Both the position numbers and the translations under genes were made by a program. Source: Gammaproteobacteria bacterium (GTDB lineage Bacteria > Pseudomonadota > Gammaproteobacteria > Magnimaribacterales > AG-339-G14). From it: a stretch of 64,000 nt of DNA. The stretch spans positions 29,680 through 93,679 of the forward strand of contig QOPF01000004.1 in the NCBI GenBank assembly GCA_003331625.1, given 5' to 3'. A model generated the notes under the pieces. That model ran no database searches. It saw only the letters and a program-made list of their open reading frames with translations, and had not been told where the DNA came from. This document shows, piece after piece, positions 42,025-53,729 of the stretch. Position 1 is the first letter of the stretch, and every line of letters starts with the position of its first letter.

Positions 42025-42579
42025 TTAAACTTTTAAATCTGAAATTTTTCCGAGTGAATATATATTGATTCCTTGATGCTTATAAAATTCTTTATAAGAT
42101 TTGTCAGAATCGTACTTCTCCTCTCGGTCAAGTGCAACTAAAGCTCCGATGAAAGAAGCACCATTTTTTTCAATAACTTCTATAGAGTTTTTAATAGCAG
42201 TACCAGCTGTAAGAACATCATCAATTAGTAAAACCTTTTTATTCTTAATATCTCCCATAATTAGACCGCCCTCTCCATGAAGTTTTTCTTCTTTTCTATC
42301 AAAGGCTATAGGTATTTTTTTGTTTGTTATTTCAAAATATTTTATTGCTACAGCTGAAGCTAGAGGGATCCCTTTATAAGCAGGGCCAAAGAATAAATTA
42401 AAATCTAATTCCAATTTAATTATTTCTGAAACGTAACACTCCGCTAAAAAGGAAAGGGATTCGGAATCAAAGAATGCAGAAATATTAAAAAAGTAATTAC
42501 TATCTATTCCAGATTTAAGTTTAAAACTTCCAAACTTTAAAGCTTCTAATTCAATAGCTTTTTCTAAAAAATCTTGCAT
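42025..42579 (-). CDS. pyrE: Orotate phosphoribosyltransferase
   Basis: FGSFKLKSGIDSNYFFN, FGPAYKGIPLA, DRKEEKLHGEGG, VLLIDDVLTAGTA. Confidence 0.96.
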   Translation of the reverse strand: MQDFLEKAIELEALKFGSFKLKSGIDSNYFFNISAFFDSESLSFLAECYVSEIIKLELDFNLFFGPAYKGIPLASAVAIKYFEITNKKIPIAFDRKEEKLHGEGGLIMGDIKNKKVLLIDDVLTAGTAIKNSIEVIEKNGASFIGALVALDREEKYDSDKSYKEFYKHQGINIYSLGKISDLKV

Positions 42580-42611
42580 ATAATTAATCTCAATTTATTA
42601 ATACTTTAACA

Positions 42612-43235
42612 ATGCCTGAAATACTCCACAAACTTTTTGTTATCTCTAGTCCTTCGGGAGGAGGAAAGACATCTTTAATCAAAGAAGTTTTTAAAGATTC
42701 GCGATCAGCTGATTTTGATATTGCTATTTCTGATACGTCTAGGAAAAAGCGCGAGGGAGATAAAGAAGGCTTAGACTATAATTTTGTTTCTAAGCAGGAA
42801 TTTGTAACAAGAATTCAAAAAGAAGAATATCTAGAACACGCAAAAGTTTTTGATAACCTCTATGGAACTTCAAAAAAAGAAGTTAGTTCAAAATTACAAA
42901 AATCAAACCTTATTTTAGAACTTGATTGGCAAGGAGCTTTTGCAATTAAGGAAATTTATGACCAAGCAAAATTAATATTTATTGTGCCGCCGTCTATTAA
43001 AGATTTAGAGGAACGCTTAGAGAAAAGAAACTTAGACTCACGCACTGTGATTTTAAATAGACTGAAAGAATCAAAATTAGAAATTGAAAAGGCAGATAAC
43101 TTTGATTACCTGATTTTAAATGATAATTTTGATGAAGCGTTATTAGAGCTCAAAACAATTTTGTTTAGTGAAGTTTCGTCGATTAATTTTAAATCTAGAG
43201 TTTCAAAAAATCACGTCAAAAGATTAGTGGAATAA
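42612..43235 (+). CDS. gmk: Guanylate kinase
   Basis: LFVISSPSGGGKTSL, SDTSRKKREGDKEGLDYNFV, LELDWQGAFAI. Confidence 0.96.
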   Translation: MPEILHKLFVISSPSGGGKTSLIKEVFKDSRSADFDIAISDTSRKKREGDKEGLDYNFVSKQEFVTRIQKEEYLEHAKVFDNLYGTSKKEVSSKLQKSNLILELDWQGAFAIKEIYDQAKLIFIVPPSIKDLEERLEKRNLDSRTVILNRLKESKLEIEKADNFDYLILNDNFDEALLELKTILFSEVSSINFKSRVSKNHVKRLVE

Positions 43236-43280
43236 TTAAAGGAAATTAAGTAGAATCCATTTCTTTTCAGAGAGATATGA

Positions 43281-43550
43281 ATGGCTAGAATAACAGTTGA
43301 AGATTGTTTAAAAAAAATCCCTAACAGATATGAGATGGTCAAACTTGCCGCCAAGCGTGTAAAACAACTGGCTATAGATGGCAGAGAGCCTACTGTAGAC
43401 CCAGAAGATGATAAGCCTACAGTTATTGCATTAAGAGAAATAGCAGCGGGCACCGTTACCCTTGAAAATATAGATAGCTTTAACTTCGATGCCCTAGAAG
43501 AGGAACTCTCTGATCAACTCACCTCAGACGACGAAGAAAACCTAGACTAA
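43281..43550 (+). CDS. rpoZ: RNA polymerase omega subunit
   Basis: [43 protein letters not shown]. Confidence 0.97.
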   Translation: MARITVEDCLKKIPNRYEMVKLAAKRVKQLAIDGREPTVDPEDDKPTVIALREIAAGTVTLENIDSFNFDALEEELSDQLTSDDEENLD

Positions 43551-43578
43551 CTTATTTTTTGTTAAACTCTCTTTGCTT

Positions 43579-45756
43579 ATGGCAACAGAGACGAAAAACC
43601 TTGAGAAACTTACAAAAAATCTTGGCCTTTATTTGGGCCAAGACCAACTTGAACAAGTAAAAAAAGCGTATTTTTTTGCAGCAAATGCTCACTCTGGGCA
43701 ATTTAGAGTTAGTGGGGATCCATATGTTTCTCATCCGCTTGCTGTAGCTGAAATTCTTGGAAAGTTAAAAATGGATGAAGACTGTTTATCAGCAGCAATG
43801 CTTCATGACGTCATTGAAGACTCCGGAATTCCAAAAACTTTTTTAAAAAAGGAATTCAATAAAGAAGTAGCTAATCTAGTCGATGGTGTAAGCAAGCTTG
43901 ATAAAGTTGAATTATCTTCAAAAAAAGATATCCAAGCTGAAAGTTTTCAAAAAATGGTTCTTGCCATGTCAGAAGATATAAGAGTTATTGTGGTGAAGCT
44001 GGCAGACAGACTACATAACATGCGAACTATAAAATATTTGAACCACGAAAAGAAAAATAGAATTGCAAATGAAACTATTGAAATTTACGCTCCCATTGCT
44101 CACAGATTAGGAATGCATCAAATTTATAGGGAATTGGAAGATTTAGCATTTCAAAACTTGTATCCATACCGATACAAAGTTATTGATCAAGCTATTAAAA
44201 AAAATTCTAGAGGAAGAAAGAAAATTCTTAAAAAAGTAGAAAGTTCTATAAATCAAAAACTAAATGAGAATGGACTGAATTGTTCCATAATTAGTAGAAG
44301 AAAACATTGTTACGGAATCTATAAAAAAATGAAGAAACAATCAAAAACTCTAAACGAAGTTTTAGATGTTTATGCTTTAAAAATTACTACTTCAGATGCT
44401 ATGGATTGTTACAAAACCTTAGGGGTGATTCACAATGCTTTTAACCCTATTGAAGGGAGATTTAAGGATTATATAGCGATTCCAAAGTCTAATTCATATC
44501 AATCCTTACATACTGGAATTATCACATTTGAGGGATTGCCTGTTGAAATACAAATTAGAACGAATGAAATGGATGAACTTGCAGAATTTGGAATTGCTGC
44601 CCATTGGGCATATAAGTCTGGAAAAAAAGATAACCCTGCGCAAGCCAGAGCCAGAAGGTGGGTAAACGGCCTAATGGAGATAAATGAACGTTCTGAGAGT
44701 GCATCAGACTTTGTTGAGGTAATTAAAACTGGATTAGTCTCGAATGAGGTTTATGTTTTCACGCCACAAGGAGATATTATTGATTTGCCTAGAGATTCTA
44801 CTCCGGTTGATTTCGCCTTTGCCCTTCATTCTGATATCGGGCTTCATTGCAGTGGTTGCAGGATAAATAAAAATCTTGCGCCTTTAAGCGTTCCTTTAGA
44901 AAGTGGTCAGACCGTAGAGATAATTACTGATAAAGTCCCCCAAGCAAATCCTAGTTGGTTAGAATTTATTAGGACGTCTAGAGCTAGATCTGCTATTAGA
45001 CATAACCTGAAAAGCTTAAAAGATTCTGAAGCAAGAAAATTTGGAAAACATTTACTTGAGCAATCTCTTAATGTTCATGAAACAAAATTAAGAGATGTTC
45101 CAAAAAATAAAATTAAAAGACTTTTAACTTCTTTAAATATTAAAAGTGTTAGAGAATTATTAGAAAATATTGGCTCTGGAAAAAGGTCTAGTTTAGTAGT
45201 AGCTCATCAAATCATGCAATTTCTTGATGATAAAGAAAAAGACGAAGTTCAGTTTTCAAATCTTCATATAACTGGTTCTGAAGGACTTGTAGTAACTTAT
45301 TCAAGTTGTTGTAGACCAATTCCTGGAGATCATGTAATAGCTCATTTTTCTAAAAGCAGAGGGATAGTTATTCACCAAGAAAGGTGTAAAAATATTTTGC
45401 CTATTAGACACGATCCAGCTTTATGCTCGCCTGTGCAGTGGGAGGATACTTTATCAGGAGACTTTTCTGTTGAGATAAAAATAGTTGCTGAAGATAAAGC
45501 AGGAATTTTAGCTGAGGTCTCTGCAGTAATTGCAGAATACTCTTCAAATATTGAAAGTATAAAAAGTGACCCGCCTATTGGTGAAAAAGTAGATTTATAC
45601 ATTTTGCTAGCGGTAACTAATAGAAACAATTTAGCAAGAATTCTAAGAAGACTTCGTCGGAAAGATTTTGTCTTATCTGCAACAAGAATGCACAGTTGGG
45701 AACAAAGAAATGCAACCTTGCCAATCATTGAAGAAGTGAATAGTGAAAATCGTTAG
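43579..45756 (+). CDS. spoT: Bifunctional (p)ppGpp synthetase/hydrolase
   Basis: AAMLHDVIEDSG HD motif, RLHNMRTI, SYQSLHTGI, EIQIRT, TGS and ACT domains; between rpoZ and ridA. Confidence 0.96.
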   Translation: MATETKNLEKLTKNLGLYLGQDQLEQVKKAYFFAANAHSGQFRVSGDPYVSHPLAVAEILGKLKMDEDCLSAAMLHDVIEDSGIPKTFLKKEFNKEVANLVDGVSKLDKVELSSKKDIQAESFQKMVLAMSEDIRVIVVKLADRLHNMRTIKYLNHEKKNRIANETIEIYAPIAHRLGMHQIYRELEDLAFQNLYPYRYKVIDQAIKKNSRGRKKILKKVESSINQKLNENGLNCSIISRRKHCYGIYKKMKKQSKTLNEVLDVYALKITTSDAMDCYKTLGVIHNAFNPIEGRFKDYIAIPKSNSYQSLHTGIITFEGLPVEIQIRTNEMDELAEFGIAAHWAYKSGKKDNPAQARARRWVNGLMEINERSESASDFVEVIKTGLVSNEVYVFTPQGDIIDLPRDSTPVDFAFALHSDIGLHCSGCRINKNLAPLSVPLESGQTVEIITDKVPQANPSWLEFIRTSRARSAIRHNLKSLKDSEARKFGKHLLEQSLNVHETKLRDVPKNKIKRLLTSLNIKSVRELLENIGSGKRSSLVVAHQIMQFLDDKEKDEVQFSNLHITGSEGLVVTYSSCCRPIPGDHVIAHFSKSRGIVIHQERCKNILPIRHDPALCSPVQWEDTLSGDFSVEIKIVAEDKAGILAEVSAVIAEYSSNIESIKSDPPIGEKVDLYILLAVTNRNNLARILRRLRRKDFVLSATRMHSWEQRNATLPIIEEVNSENR

Positions 45757-46117
45757 TACAGAAAACGCTCCGAAAGCTATCGGCACCTACTCACAGGCAG
45801 TTTTTTGCAAAGGTTTTCTTTTTGTATCAGGTCAAATACCTTTGGACCCTAAAACTATGGAGCTAGTTGATGGAATTGACAATCAAATAAGACAAGTATT
45901 TCAAAATATTGAAAGCATCTTGGAAGCTGCAGAAATGAACTTTTCAAATGTAGTAAAGCTATCAGTGTTGCTGGATGATTTAAGTAATTTTGAACTAGTA
46001 AATAAGATTATGTCTGAGATTTTTTTACAGCCCTACCCAGCTAGAGCTGCTTACCAAGTTTCAAAACTTCCAAAAGGAAGTTCTATAGAAATAGAAACTA
46101 TTGCTTTCAAAGAGTGA
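45743..46117 (+). CDS. ridA: RidA family reactive intermediate deaminase
   Basis: APKAIGTYSQAV, FVSGQIPLDPKT, PYPARAAYQV. Confidence 0.94.
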   Translation: MKIVSTENAPKAIGTYSQAVFCKGFLFVSGQIPLDPKTMELVDGIDNQIRQVFQNIESILEAAEMNFSNVVKLSVLLDDLSNFELVNKIMSEIFLQPYPARAAYQVSKLPKGSSIEIETIAFKE

Positions 46118-48207
46118 AAACTGAAAACCTCCATAAACCGATTGATAAAATAAAGGGCGTAGGTCCGAAAGTAAAAGAAGATTTAAAAAAAATAGGTATA
46201 AATTCTATTCAAGACGCTCTTTTTCTCTTACCTAAAAAATATGAGAACAGAACTAAAATTACTGAGATTAAAGATTTAATTTCTGGGGATGCCTTTCAAT
46301 TTGAAGGAGAAATTCTTGAAAGCAAAACAATTTATCCAGGAAGAAGGTCTTTTCTAGCAAAAATTTCAGACGGCACGGGAATTTTACAGATTAGGTTATT
46401 TTATTTTTCTTATGCTCAGGCTCAAGCTTTTAAAGTTGGTCTCACTTTACGTGGTTATGGAGTTATTAGAACCAATGGTTCGGTCACGCAAGTTTTTCAT
46501 CCAAGCTATAAGATCTTTGAATCTTCTAAAAGACCTATCTTAGATAATACCCTCACACCTATTTATTCTTTAGGTTCAAGTAAGTTAACTCAATTTAGAA
46601 CAAGAAATATCATTAAGGGATGTCTTCAAGAAATAAAAGAGATAAACCTCAACGAAAAAGAAATTGATTCTATTTTTAAAGAAAAAAAAATAAGCTCGCT
46701 GTCTATCAAAGATGCACTTTTAAAGATTCATGCTCCATCTGTTTCAGACGATATTATAAAAATAAATAATTATAAAGATGAAGCTCAAGAAAGATTAATT
46801 ATTGAAGAATTAGCTACGAATTTAATTGGTGTAAAAATTGCCTCTGAAAAAATTAATAAACTTAAGGCAAAACAAATGGAAATCTTAAAAAAGGATTTAA
46901 GTTCATTCGTTGAAAAACTTCCCTTTAAACTTACTGGTGCTCAACTTCGAACAATTAATGATATTTCAAATGACTTATCTAAAGTTAAGCCAATGAGGAG
47001 ATTAGTTCAAGGAGACGTAGGGTCAGGAAAAACAGTTGTTGCAGCTGTAAGCATGTATATTTCAACCAAAAATAACTCTCAATCTGTGCTTCTTTGTCCT
47101 ACTGAAGTTTTAGCAGAACAACATTATAAAAATTTTACTGAGTGGTTTGAAAATACGAATATTAAAATTGAACTTTTAACAGGGAAAATGTCGGCTGTGA
47201 TAAGGAAAGATATTTATCAAAGATTGGAGGAAGGAAAAATAGATATATTAATTGGTACTCATGCAGTTTTTCAAGATAAGGTAAAAATGAAAAATCTTGG
47301 ATTGGTAATTGTAGATGAGCAACAAAGATTTGGCGTTAAGCAGAGATTTGACTTAGTGAAAAAAAGCTCAAATAAAATAATGCCGCATCAATTATTTATG
47401 ACGGCAACTCCTATTCCCAGAACCTTAGCTATGACAATTTTTGCTGACCTAGATGTTTCAAAAATTGATGAAATGCCTCCTGGAAGAAAACCAGTTGAAA
47501 CACTTGTTTTTAGTGATAAAAAGAAAAATGAAATTGTTAAAAGGTTAGAAAATGTCTGTAGTAAAGGAAATCAAGTTTTTTGGTTATGTACCATGATTGA
47601 AGAGTCCGAAAACTTAGATGTTCAGGCTGCTGAAGAAGCAAAAATCTGGATAAAAGAAAATACAAGCAAGCTTAATATTGGACTTGTTCATAGCAAGTTA
47701 TCAAAAGATGAAAGAGATAAAGCTATTGAAAAGTTTAGAAGTGGAAAAATTGATGTTTTAGTTTGTACCACAGTGATTGAAGTTGGAATGGATGTTCCAA
47801 ATGCTAGCCTAATCGTAATAGAAAATGCAGAAAGGCTTGGTCTCAGTCAATTACATCAGTTGAGAGGAAGAGTTGGAAGAAAGGCAGATTTAGACGCTTT
47901 TTGTGTGTTGATTTATCAAGGTGAAATAGGAGAAATAGCTAAAGCAAGATTAGAAGCCATGAAATCTACGAATGATGGTTTTGAAATATCTGAAATAGAT
48001 ATGAAACTAAGAGGATCTGGTGAAATTCTTGGGACAAAACAATCGGGCGGTGTTGAATTAAAAATATCGGATCTCTCGAGAGATGCTCACTTAATACAGA
48101 AAGCTGAAAAACTAGTAGATGGTCTGAAAAATGTAGACCAAAAAATGTCAAAAGTTCTTCTTGATAGATGGATAGGCGATAAACAAAACCTGATTATCGC
48201 CCAATAA
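46114..48207 (+). CDS. recG: ATP-dependent DNA helicase RecG
   Basis: [46 protein letters not shown]. Confidence 0.97.
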   Translation: MKTENLHKPIDKIKGVGPKVKEDLKKIGINSIQDALFLLPKKYENRTKITEIKDLISGDAFQFEGEILESKTIYPGRRSFLAKISDGTGILQIRLFYFSYAQAQAFKVGLTLRGYGVIRTNGSVTQVFHPSYKIFESSKRPILDNTLTPIYSLGSSKLTQFRTRNIIKGCLQEIKEINLNEKEIDSIFKEKKISSLSIKDALLKIHAPSVSDDIIKINNYKDEAQERLIIEELATNLIGVKIASEKINKLKAKQMEILKKDLSSFVEKLPFKLTGAQLRTINDISNDLSKVKPMRRLVQGDVGSGKTVVAAVSMYISTKNNSQSVLLCPTEVLAEQHYKNFTEWFENTNIKIELLTGKMSAVIRKDIYQRLEEGKIDILIGTHAVFQDKVKMKNLGLVIVDEQQRFGVKQRFDLVKKSSNKIMPHQLFMTATPIPRTLAMTIFADLDVSKIDEMPPGRKPVETLVFSDKKKNEIVKRLENVCSKGNQVFWLCTMIEESENLDVQAAEEAKIWIKENTSKLNIGLVHSKLSKDERDKAIEKFRSGKIDVLVCTTVIEVGMDVPNASLIVIENAERLGLSQLHQLRGRVGRKADLDAFCVLIYQGEIGEIAKARLEAMKSTNDGFEISEIDMKLRGSGEILGTKQSGGVELKISDLSRDAHLIQKAEKLVDGLKNVDQKMSKVLLDRWIGDKQNLIIAQ

Positions 48208-48213
48208 GAATTA

Positions 48214-50211
48214 TTACAATAAAGGCGAAATAACTAGACTTACAATAGCCATAACATTAATTAAAATGTTCATTGCTGGTCCAGAAGTGTCTTTAAATGG
48301 ATCGCCTACTGTATCGCCAACAACTGCTGCAGCATGAGTATCAGTTCCCTTTCCGCCTAAGTTTCCTTTTTCAATATATTTCTTTGCGTTATCCCAGGCT
48401 CCTCCAGCGTTTGCCATCATTAAGGCCATAGCAACACATCCAATTAATCCTCCGCCAAGCATTCCACCTAATGATTCTGCGCCTAAACCAAAGCCCACTA
48501 CGGCAGGAGCTCCAACTGCAATTACTCCAGGAATAAGCATTCTTTTTAAAGCAGCGGAAGTAGCAATATCAACACATTTAGCGGTATCTGGCTCAGCATT
48601 TCCTTCAAGCAAGCCTGGTATTTCTTTAAATTGTCTTCTAATCTCATTAATCATTTCAAAAGCGGCATCGCCAACTGCGGTCATAGTTATGGATGAAATT
48701 AAAAAAGGTATAGAAATTCCTATAAACATTCCAACCAGAACGCGTGGGTCTGATAGGAGAAGTTCAAAATCACCTTTATTGTGAGCTACGGTTTCAACAA
48801 AAGCTGCAATGATTGCTAAGGCAGCAAGGGCGGCAGCACCTATTGCAAAACCTTTTCCTATTGCTGCGGTGGAGTTACCAACTTCATCTAATCCATCGGT
48901 AATTTCCCTCGTTTCTGGACCCATGCCTGCCATTTCAGCGATTCCTCCAGCATTATCAGCGACAGGGCCATATGCATCTATGGCCATAGTTATACCTACC
49001 GTTGCTAGCATTCCAACTGCAGCAATTCCAACGCCGTAAAGCCCTGTTAAAGTGGTTGAAATCCAAATTATTGTTGCCAAAACCAAAATAGGAAGTACGA
49101 CAGATTGCATCCCTACAGCCAACCCTGTAATCATAACTGTTGCCGGACCAGTTTCACCTGATTTAGCAATTTGCCTTATCGGTTTACTTCCAGTGTAATA
49201 TTCAGTTATCAAGCCAATTAATACTCCGCCAACTGCACCAGTTAAGACTGCCAGCCAGACGCTTACAAAGCCTTCGCCTATTATCATTTGAATCAAGAAA
49301 TAAGCTGCAATTATGAATATGATTGCGGATCCAATAGTTCCTGTTCTCAATGCGGCATCAGGAGATAGTGAAGAAAAAAGTTTAACTATTATTATTCCTA
49401 AAACTGAAGCTACAAGGCCAACGGAAGCTAAGGCAAGAGGAAGCAACATTCTTCCAGAATCATCCAAAGTTGAAGCTATAGCAATAGAAGCAATCATTGC
49501 TCCGCAGTATGATTCAAAAATATCTGAACCCATACCCGCAACGTCGCCAACATTGTCACCAACATTGTCTGCTATGACACCAGGATTCCTGGGGTCATCT
49601 TCAGGAATGCCAGCTTCAATTTTTCCTACTAAATCGGCTCCAACATCAGCACTTTTAGTGAAGATTCCACCACCTACTCTGGAGAATAAAGCTACACAAG
49701 AAGCTCCCATTCCAAAACCCTCAATTGCCCTTGCTGTTGCAGGATCTCCCCCAAAATAAAAATATAAGCCTCCTAATCCTACTAATCCCAAAGACGCAAC
49801 GCATAATCCCATTATTGATCCGCCATAAAATGCTATTGAAAGAGCTACTTTTGCACCCTTTTCTGAAGCAGCAGTAGCTGTCCTAGAATTTGCCTTGGTT
49901 GCAGAAAACATTCCCAACCAGCCTGCTAAGGAAGAAGAAACTGCTCCAGCAGTTACAGCTAATGCTGTATTAAAACCAAGAGCTACATATGAAAGTCCAA
50001 TGAGAACTAGAACAAAGAAAAATAAATATGTGTATTCTCGGCGCATAAAGACCATTGCCCCAAGATGGATTTGATCAGCTATTTTTTTTACTTTTTCAGA
50101 ACCTTCATCATAACTAACTACAATAAAATAAATAACTAAGGCTATTAAAAGGCCAAAAGCACCAAAAATTGGCGGTATAGATAAGTATGCTTCCATAAAA
50201 AGTTCTCCCAA
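48214..50211 (-). CDS. hppA: Membrane-bound ion-translocating pyrophosphatase (K+-dependent type by motif)
   Basis: [76 protein letters not shown]. Confidence 0.96.
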   Translation of the reverse strand: MGELFMEAYLSIPPIFGAFGLLIALVIYFIVVSYDEGSEKVKKIADQIHLGAMVFMRREYTYLFFFVLVLIGLSYVALGFNTALAVTAGAVSSSLAGWLGMFSATKANSRTATAASEKGAKVALSIAFYGGSIMGLCVASLGLVGLGGLYFYFGGDPATARAIEGFGMGASCVALFSRVGGGIFTKSADVGADLVGKIEAGIPEDDPRNPGVIADNVGDNVGDVAGMGSDIFESYCGAMIASIAIASTLDDSGRMLLPLALASVGLVASVLGIIIVKLFSSLSPDAALRTGTIGSAIIFIIAAYFLIQMIIGEGFVSVWLAVLTGAVGGVLIGLITEYYTGSKPIRQIAKSGETGPATVMITGLAVGMQSVVLPILVLATIIWISTTLTGLYGVGIAAVGMLATVGITMAIDAYGPVADNAGGIAEMAGMGPETREITDGLDEVGNSTAAIGKGFAIGAAALAALAIIAAFVETVAHNKGDFELLLSDPRVLVGMFIGISIPFLISSITMTAVGDAAFEMINEIRRQFKEIPGLLEGNAEPDTAKCVDIATSAALKRMLIPGVIAVGAPAVVGFGLGAESLGGMLGGGLIGCVAMALMMANAGGAWDNAKKYIEKGNLGGKGTDTHAAAVVGDTVGDPFKDTSGPAMNILINVMAIVSLVISPLL

Positions 50212-50249
50212 GAATAAAAAGCGTAATTTAACAGATTAGTTAGTATTTT

Positions 50250-51485
50250 TTAACTATTTAAATCTCTTCTCGATAATTGATTTTCTGAATTTGCAACAAT
50301 GCAAGAAATTGTTGCATCCCCAGATACATTTACAGCTGTCCTAAGCATGTCTAACAATCTATCAACACCAATAATTAAAGCTATACCTTCTACTGGCAAT
50401 CCAACTTGTTGCAAAACCATAGCTAGCATTATTAAGCCCACTCCGGGAACTCCTGCAGTCCCTATAGAAGCTAAAGTTGCAGTAATGATTACCATTAAAT
50501 ATTCCATCATAGAAAGGTCAACCTGATAAACCTGAGCAATAAAAACTGTCGCAACACCCTGCATGATTGCAGTTCCATCCATATTGATGGTAGTTCCTAG
50601 AGGGATACAGAAAGAGCTTATTGATTTATTTACACCGAGTTTTTCTTCTACAGTTTTTAAGGTTATAGGCATCGTTGCGCTACTTGAAGAAGTACTGAAA
50701 GCAAACAACATAGTTTCTTTCATTTTAATAAAAAATCTTAGAGGATTTATCTTTGCTAGTGAGGCCAAAAGAAGACTATATGTAAAAAAAGCATGAAAAA
50801 TTAAAACAGCTACTACAATAAAAAAATAATTGATTAGTGTAAAAATTATTGAAATACCTAAAGAAGAAAAAGTAGTAAATATTAAACAAAATACTCCTAA
50901 AGGAGAAAGCCAAATTACAAAATTAACAATAGCTAAAATAGCTTCATTTAAATCAAAGAAAAACGATTTTACTTTGGAGGATTCATTAGAAATTTTATTA
51001 ATTCCATATCCAAATAAAATAGCAAAGATGATTATTTGGATCATATTACCCTCAGCCATAGCCTGAATAGGATTGCTAGGAAATAAATTAATAAATGTAT
51101 CCTTTAAAGAAGGAATAGCATTTTGTTCAAAAGTGGCTGCAGAACTAAGACTTATTTCATTAGACATGTCAAAAAAAGAGCTTACGAATAAAGCGCTGAT
51201 AATTGCAATTGCAGTTGTACAAAGATAAAGACTGATTGCCTTAAAACTTATAGATGCTAACTGTTTATCAGAAGTTAAATTTGATATGCCCACAACTAAA
51301 GAAACGAAAACTAAAGGCACCACAAGTAATTTTAATAATGAAAGAAAAATGCTTCCGAGAGCATCAATGAAATCACTTAAAAAAATTATTGGAAAAGATA
51401 AGTTATCGGAAGAAAAGTTATTAGAAAAACTTCCTAAAAGAACTCCTAAAGCCATTCCAATCAAAATTTTTGACGTTAAAGACAT
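50250..51485 (-). CDS. Dicarboxylate/amino acid:cation symporter (DAACS family)
   Basis: FSTSSSSATMPITLKTVEEKLGV, PLGTTINMDGTAI, GTAGVPGVGLIML, DRLLDMLRTAVNVSGD. Confidence 0.93.
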   Translation of the reverse strand: MSLTSKILIGMALGVLLGSFSNNFSSDNLSFPIIFLSDFIDALGSIFLSLLKLLVVPLVFVSLVVGISNLTSDKQLASISFKAISLYLCTTAIAIISALFVSSFFDMSNEISLSSAATFEQNAIPSLKDTFINLFPSNPIQAMAEGNMIQIIIFAILFGYGINKISNESSKVKSFFFDLNEAILAIVNFVIWLSPLGVFCLIFTTFSSLGISIIFTLINYFFIVVAVLIFHAFFTYSLLLASLAKINPLRFFIKMKETMLFAFSTSSSSATMPITLKTVEEKLGVNKSISSFCIPLGTTINMDGTAIMQGVATVFIAQVYQVDLSMMEYLMVIITATLASIGTAGVPGVGLIMLAMVLQQVGLPVEGIALIIGVDRLLDMLRTAVNVSGDATISCIVANSENQLSRRDLNS

Positions 51486-51491
51486 ATAGTT

Positions 51492-51683
51492 TTAGTAACT
51501 TTTACCGCCTTCTAGGGGAACCATTTCAAAATCTTCTTTGCCTACTCCGCAATCAGGACAAATCCAGTCGAATGGAACATCTTCCCATTTAGTTCCGGGC
51601 TCGATTCCATCTTCAGGCCAGCCTTCAGCTTCATCGTAAATTAAACCGCAGACAATGCATTCCCACTTAATGTATTCTTCCAT
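51492..51683 (-). CDS. Rubredoxin
   Basis: [47 protein letters not shown]. Confidence 0.97.
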   Translation of the reverse strand: MEEYIKWECIVCGLIYDEAEGWPEDGIEPGTKWEDVPFDWICPDCGVGKEDFEMVPLEGGKSY

Positions 51684-51728
51684 AATTAATAATTGTATGT
51701 CATCTCTTAAGAGAAGAAGATTATATTC

Positions 51729-52580
51729 ATGTTCAACGCTTTAAAAAACTATTTTTTACTTCTAAGGATGGATAAACCCATAGGTGTTTACTTACTTCTT
51801 TGGCCATCTTTATCTGCACTTTGGCTTGCTTCCTCTGGTGTTCCAGATTTAGACGTAATAATTATATTTTGCTTTGGAAGCTTACTTTTGCGATCTGCAG
51901 GAGTTGTTGTAAACGATATTCTAGATCAAGAAATTGATAGAAAGGTACTGAGAACATTTAACAGACCTATTGCCAATAGATCTATTTCAAATATCGAAGC
52001 ATGGATTCTTCTGATTTTATTGTTAATAGCAGCTGCTTTTCTACTTCTTTTTTTAAACCTTTTAAGTTTTTATTTAGCCTTATTCTGTCTTGTCTTAATA
52101 GGAACTTACCCCCTAATGAAGAGATTTTTCTTTGCTCCTCAATTTTATCTTGGTGTTTGTTATTCAATGGGAATTTTTTTGGCATTTGCTAATTATCAAA
52201 ATTCTTTCCCGTTAAGTTGCTGGCTATTATTTTTTACAAATTTTTTCTGGGTTCTTGGCTATGACACCGTATATGCCATATCAGATAGAAAAGATGATTT
52301 AGCCATTAAAGTTAAAAGTTCAGCTATTTTTTTTCAAGGTAAAGAGCTTGTTTTGCTATGGGCTTGTTATTTATTACTTATAACTTTTCTTTTTTTGATA
52401 GGAATTCTTAATTCCTTTTCGTTATTATATTTTCTAACTTTATTACTAAATATTTCTCTAATTATCTTTTTTATGTTTTCAACCAATTTTAATAAGCCTT
52501 CTGAGTGCTCTTTATTTTTTAAGAGAAATAATTGGCTTGGATTTGGAATATTTCTAAGTTTCATTGTGGCTTATATTTAA
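51729..52580 (+). CDS. ubiA: 4-hydroxybenzoate polyprenyltransferase
   Basis: [23 protein letters not shown]-type N-terminus, [39 protein letters not shown]. Confidence 0.93.
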   Translation: MFNALKNYFLLLRMDKPIGVYLLLWPSLSALWLASSGVPDLDVIIIFCFGSLLLRSAGVVVNDILDQEIDRKVLRTFNRPIANRSISNIEAWILLILLLIAAAFLLLFLNLLSFYLALFCLVLIGTYPLMKRFFFAPQFYLGVCYSMGIFLAFANYQNSFPLSCWLLFFTNFFWVLGYDTVYAISDRKDDLAIKVKSSAIFFQGKELVLLWACYLLLITFLFLIGILNSFSLLYFLTLLLNISLIIFFMFSTNFNKPSECSLFFKRNNWLGFGIFLSFIVAYI

Positions 52581-53729
52581 ATGGAAGAAATAAAGTTTCA
52601 TAACTCAATTTCATCAATTACAAAAGATAGTTGGAACAAACTAGTTCCTGAAGATGATTACCCTTTTTTAAAATATGAATTCCTTGAATTACTTGAAAAA
52701 ACCAATTGCGTCGGAAAGGATACTGGGTGGCATCCAGCTCATATACTAATTGAGAGAAACTCTATTCCCATTGGAGCCATGCCTTTATATATTAAAACTG
52801 ACTCATCAGGAGAGTTTGTTTTTGATTACTCCTGGGCTAATGCCTTCTACCAAAATGGATTAGATTATTATCCAAAGTTAGTTTCTTCAATTCCCTTTAC
52901 TCCGGCATCAGGTCCTAGAATTTTATGTGATGAAGGTGAATCGCCAGATAAAATATTTTCATTAGTTTTATCAGGAGTGAAAAAGCTTAGTGAAGAGAAT
53001 AACATTTCTTCATGGCATGTATTGTTTCCAGAAGAAAGTGATTTGAGTATTTTTAAAAACAAATCTCTTAGTATTAGAAAAAATGCACAATTCATTTGGT
53101 TTAATGAAAATTTTTCTAGTTTTGAAGAATTTCTAGAAACTTTTAGATCAAGGCACAGAAAAAATGTAAATAAAGAGAGAGAGAAAATAATTAGCCAAGG
53201 AATAGAAATTCAGACTTTTTCTGGCTCAGAATTAAATCAAAATCTAATGATGAGTTTTTATGAATTTTATCTTTCAACTCAATTAAAAAGAAGTGGTCAT
53301 TTAGGATACTTAACAAAAGAATTTTTTGAAACCTGCCTAGATAAAATAAAAGAAAATATTGTTTTAGTGTTGGCTCGAGATAAAAAGTTAGATGCTTTAA
53401 TAGGAGGATCAATGTTTTTTAAAGATAACAAAAACCTTTACGGGAGGTACTGGGGATGCTCTGAAGAATACGATTGTTTGCACTTCGAATGTTGCTATTA
53501 TCAGGGTATAGACTTTGCTATCAAAAATAAATTGCAAAGATTTGATCCCGGTGTTCAAGGAGAACATAAAATTAAAAGAGGTTTTAAGCCAACATTAACT
53601 TATTCAGCTCATTGGATATCTGAACCTAATTTCAAAAACGCTATCGAAGACTTCGTAAATAAAGAAGAAAAACACATAGGAGCTTATGTCAAAGCAACAA
53701 GCAAATATCTCCCTTTCAAAGATCTTTAA
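52581..53729 (+). CDS. GNAT/FemAB-like N-acyltransferase (COG3146/DUF482 type)
   Basis: SWNKLVPEDDYPFLKYEFLELLEKT...HILIE, GRYWGCSEEYDCLHFECCYYQGIDFAI. Confidence 0.85.
   Translation: MEEIKFHNSISSITKDSWNKLVPEDDYPFLKYEFLELLEKTNCVGKDTGWHPAHILIERNSIPIGAMPLYIKTDSSGEFVFDYSWANAFYQNGLDYYPKLVSSIPFTPASGPRILCDEGESPDKIFSLVLSGVKKLSEENNISSWHVLFPEESDLSIFKNKSLSIRKNAQFIWFNENFSSFEEFLETFRSRHRKNVNKEREKIISQGIEIQTFSGSELNQNLMMSFYEFYLSTQLKRSGHLGYLTKEFFETCLDKIKENIVLVLARDKKLDALIGGSMFFKDNKNLYGRYWGCSEEYDCLHFECCYYQGIDFAIKNKLQRFDPGVQGEHKIKRGFKPTLTYSAHWISEPNFKNAIEDFVNKEEKHIGAYVKATSKYLPFKDL

Noticed and set aside
43552-43734. 60-aa minus-strand ORF at the rpoZ-spoT junction
   Set aside because: Overlaps the spoT start and shows no protein-like features.
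49313-49759. 148-aa ORF antisense to hppA (and 48809-49039)
   Set aside because: Shadow ORF rich in Pro/Ala/Ser/Ile from the reverse of a conserved membrane protein.
50299-51489. Several 67-78 aa plus-strand ORFs opposite the DAACS symporter
   Set aside because: All antisense to one intact conserved gene, no RBS pattern and no homology recognised.
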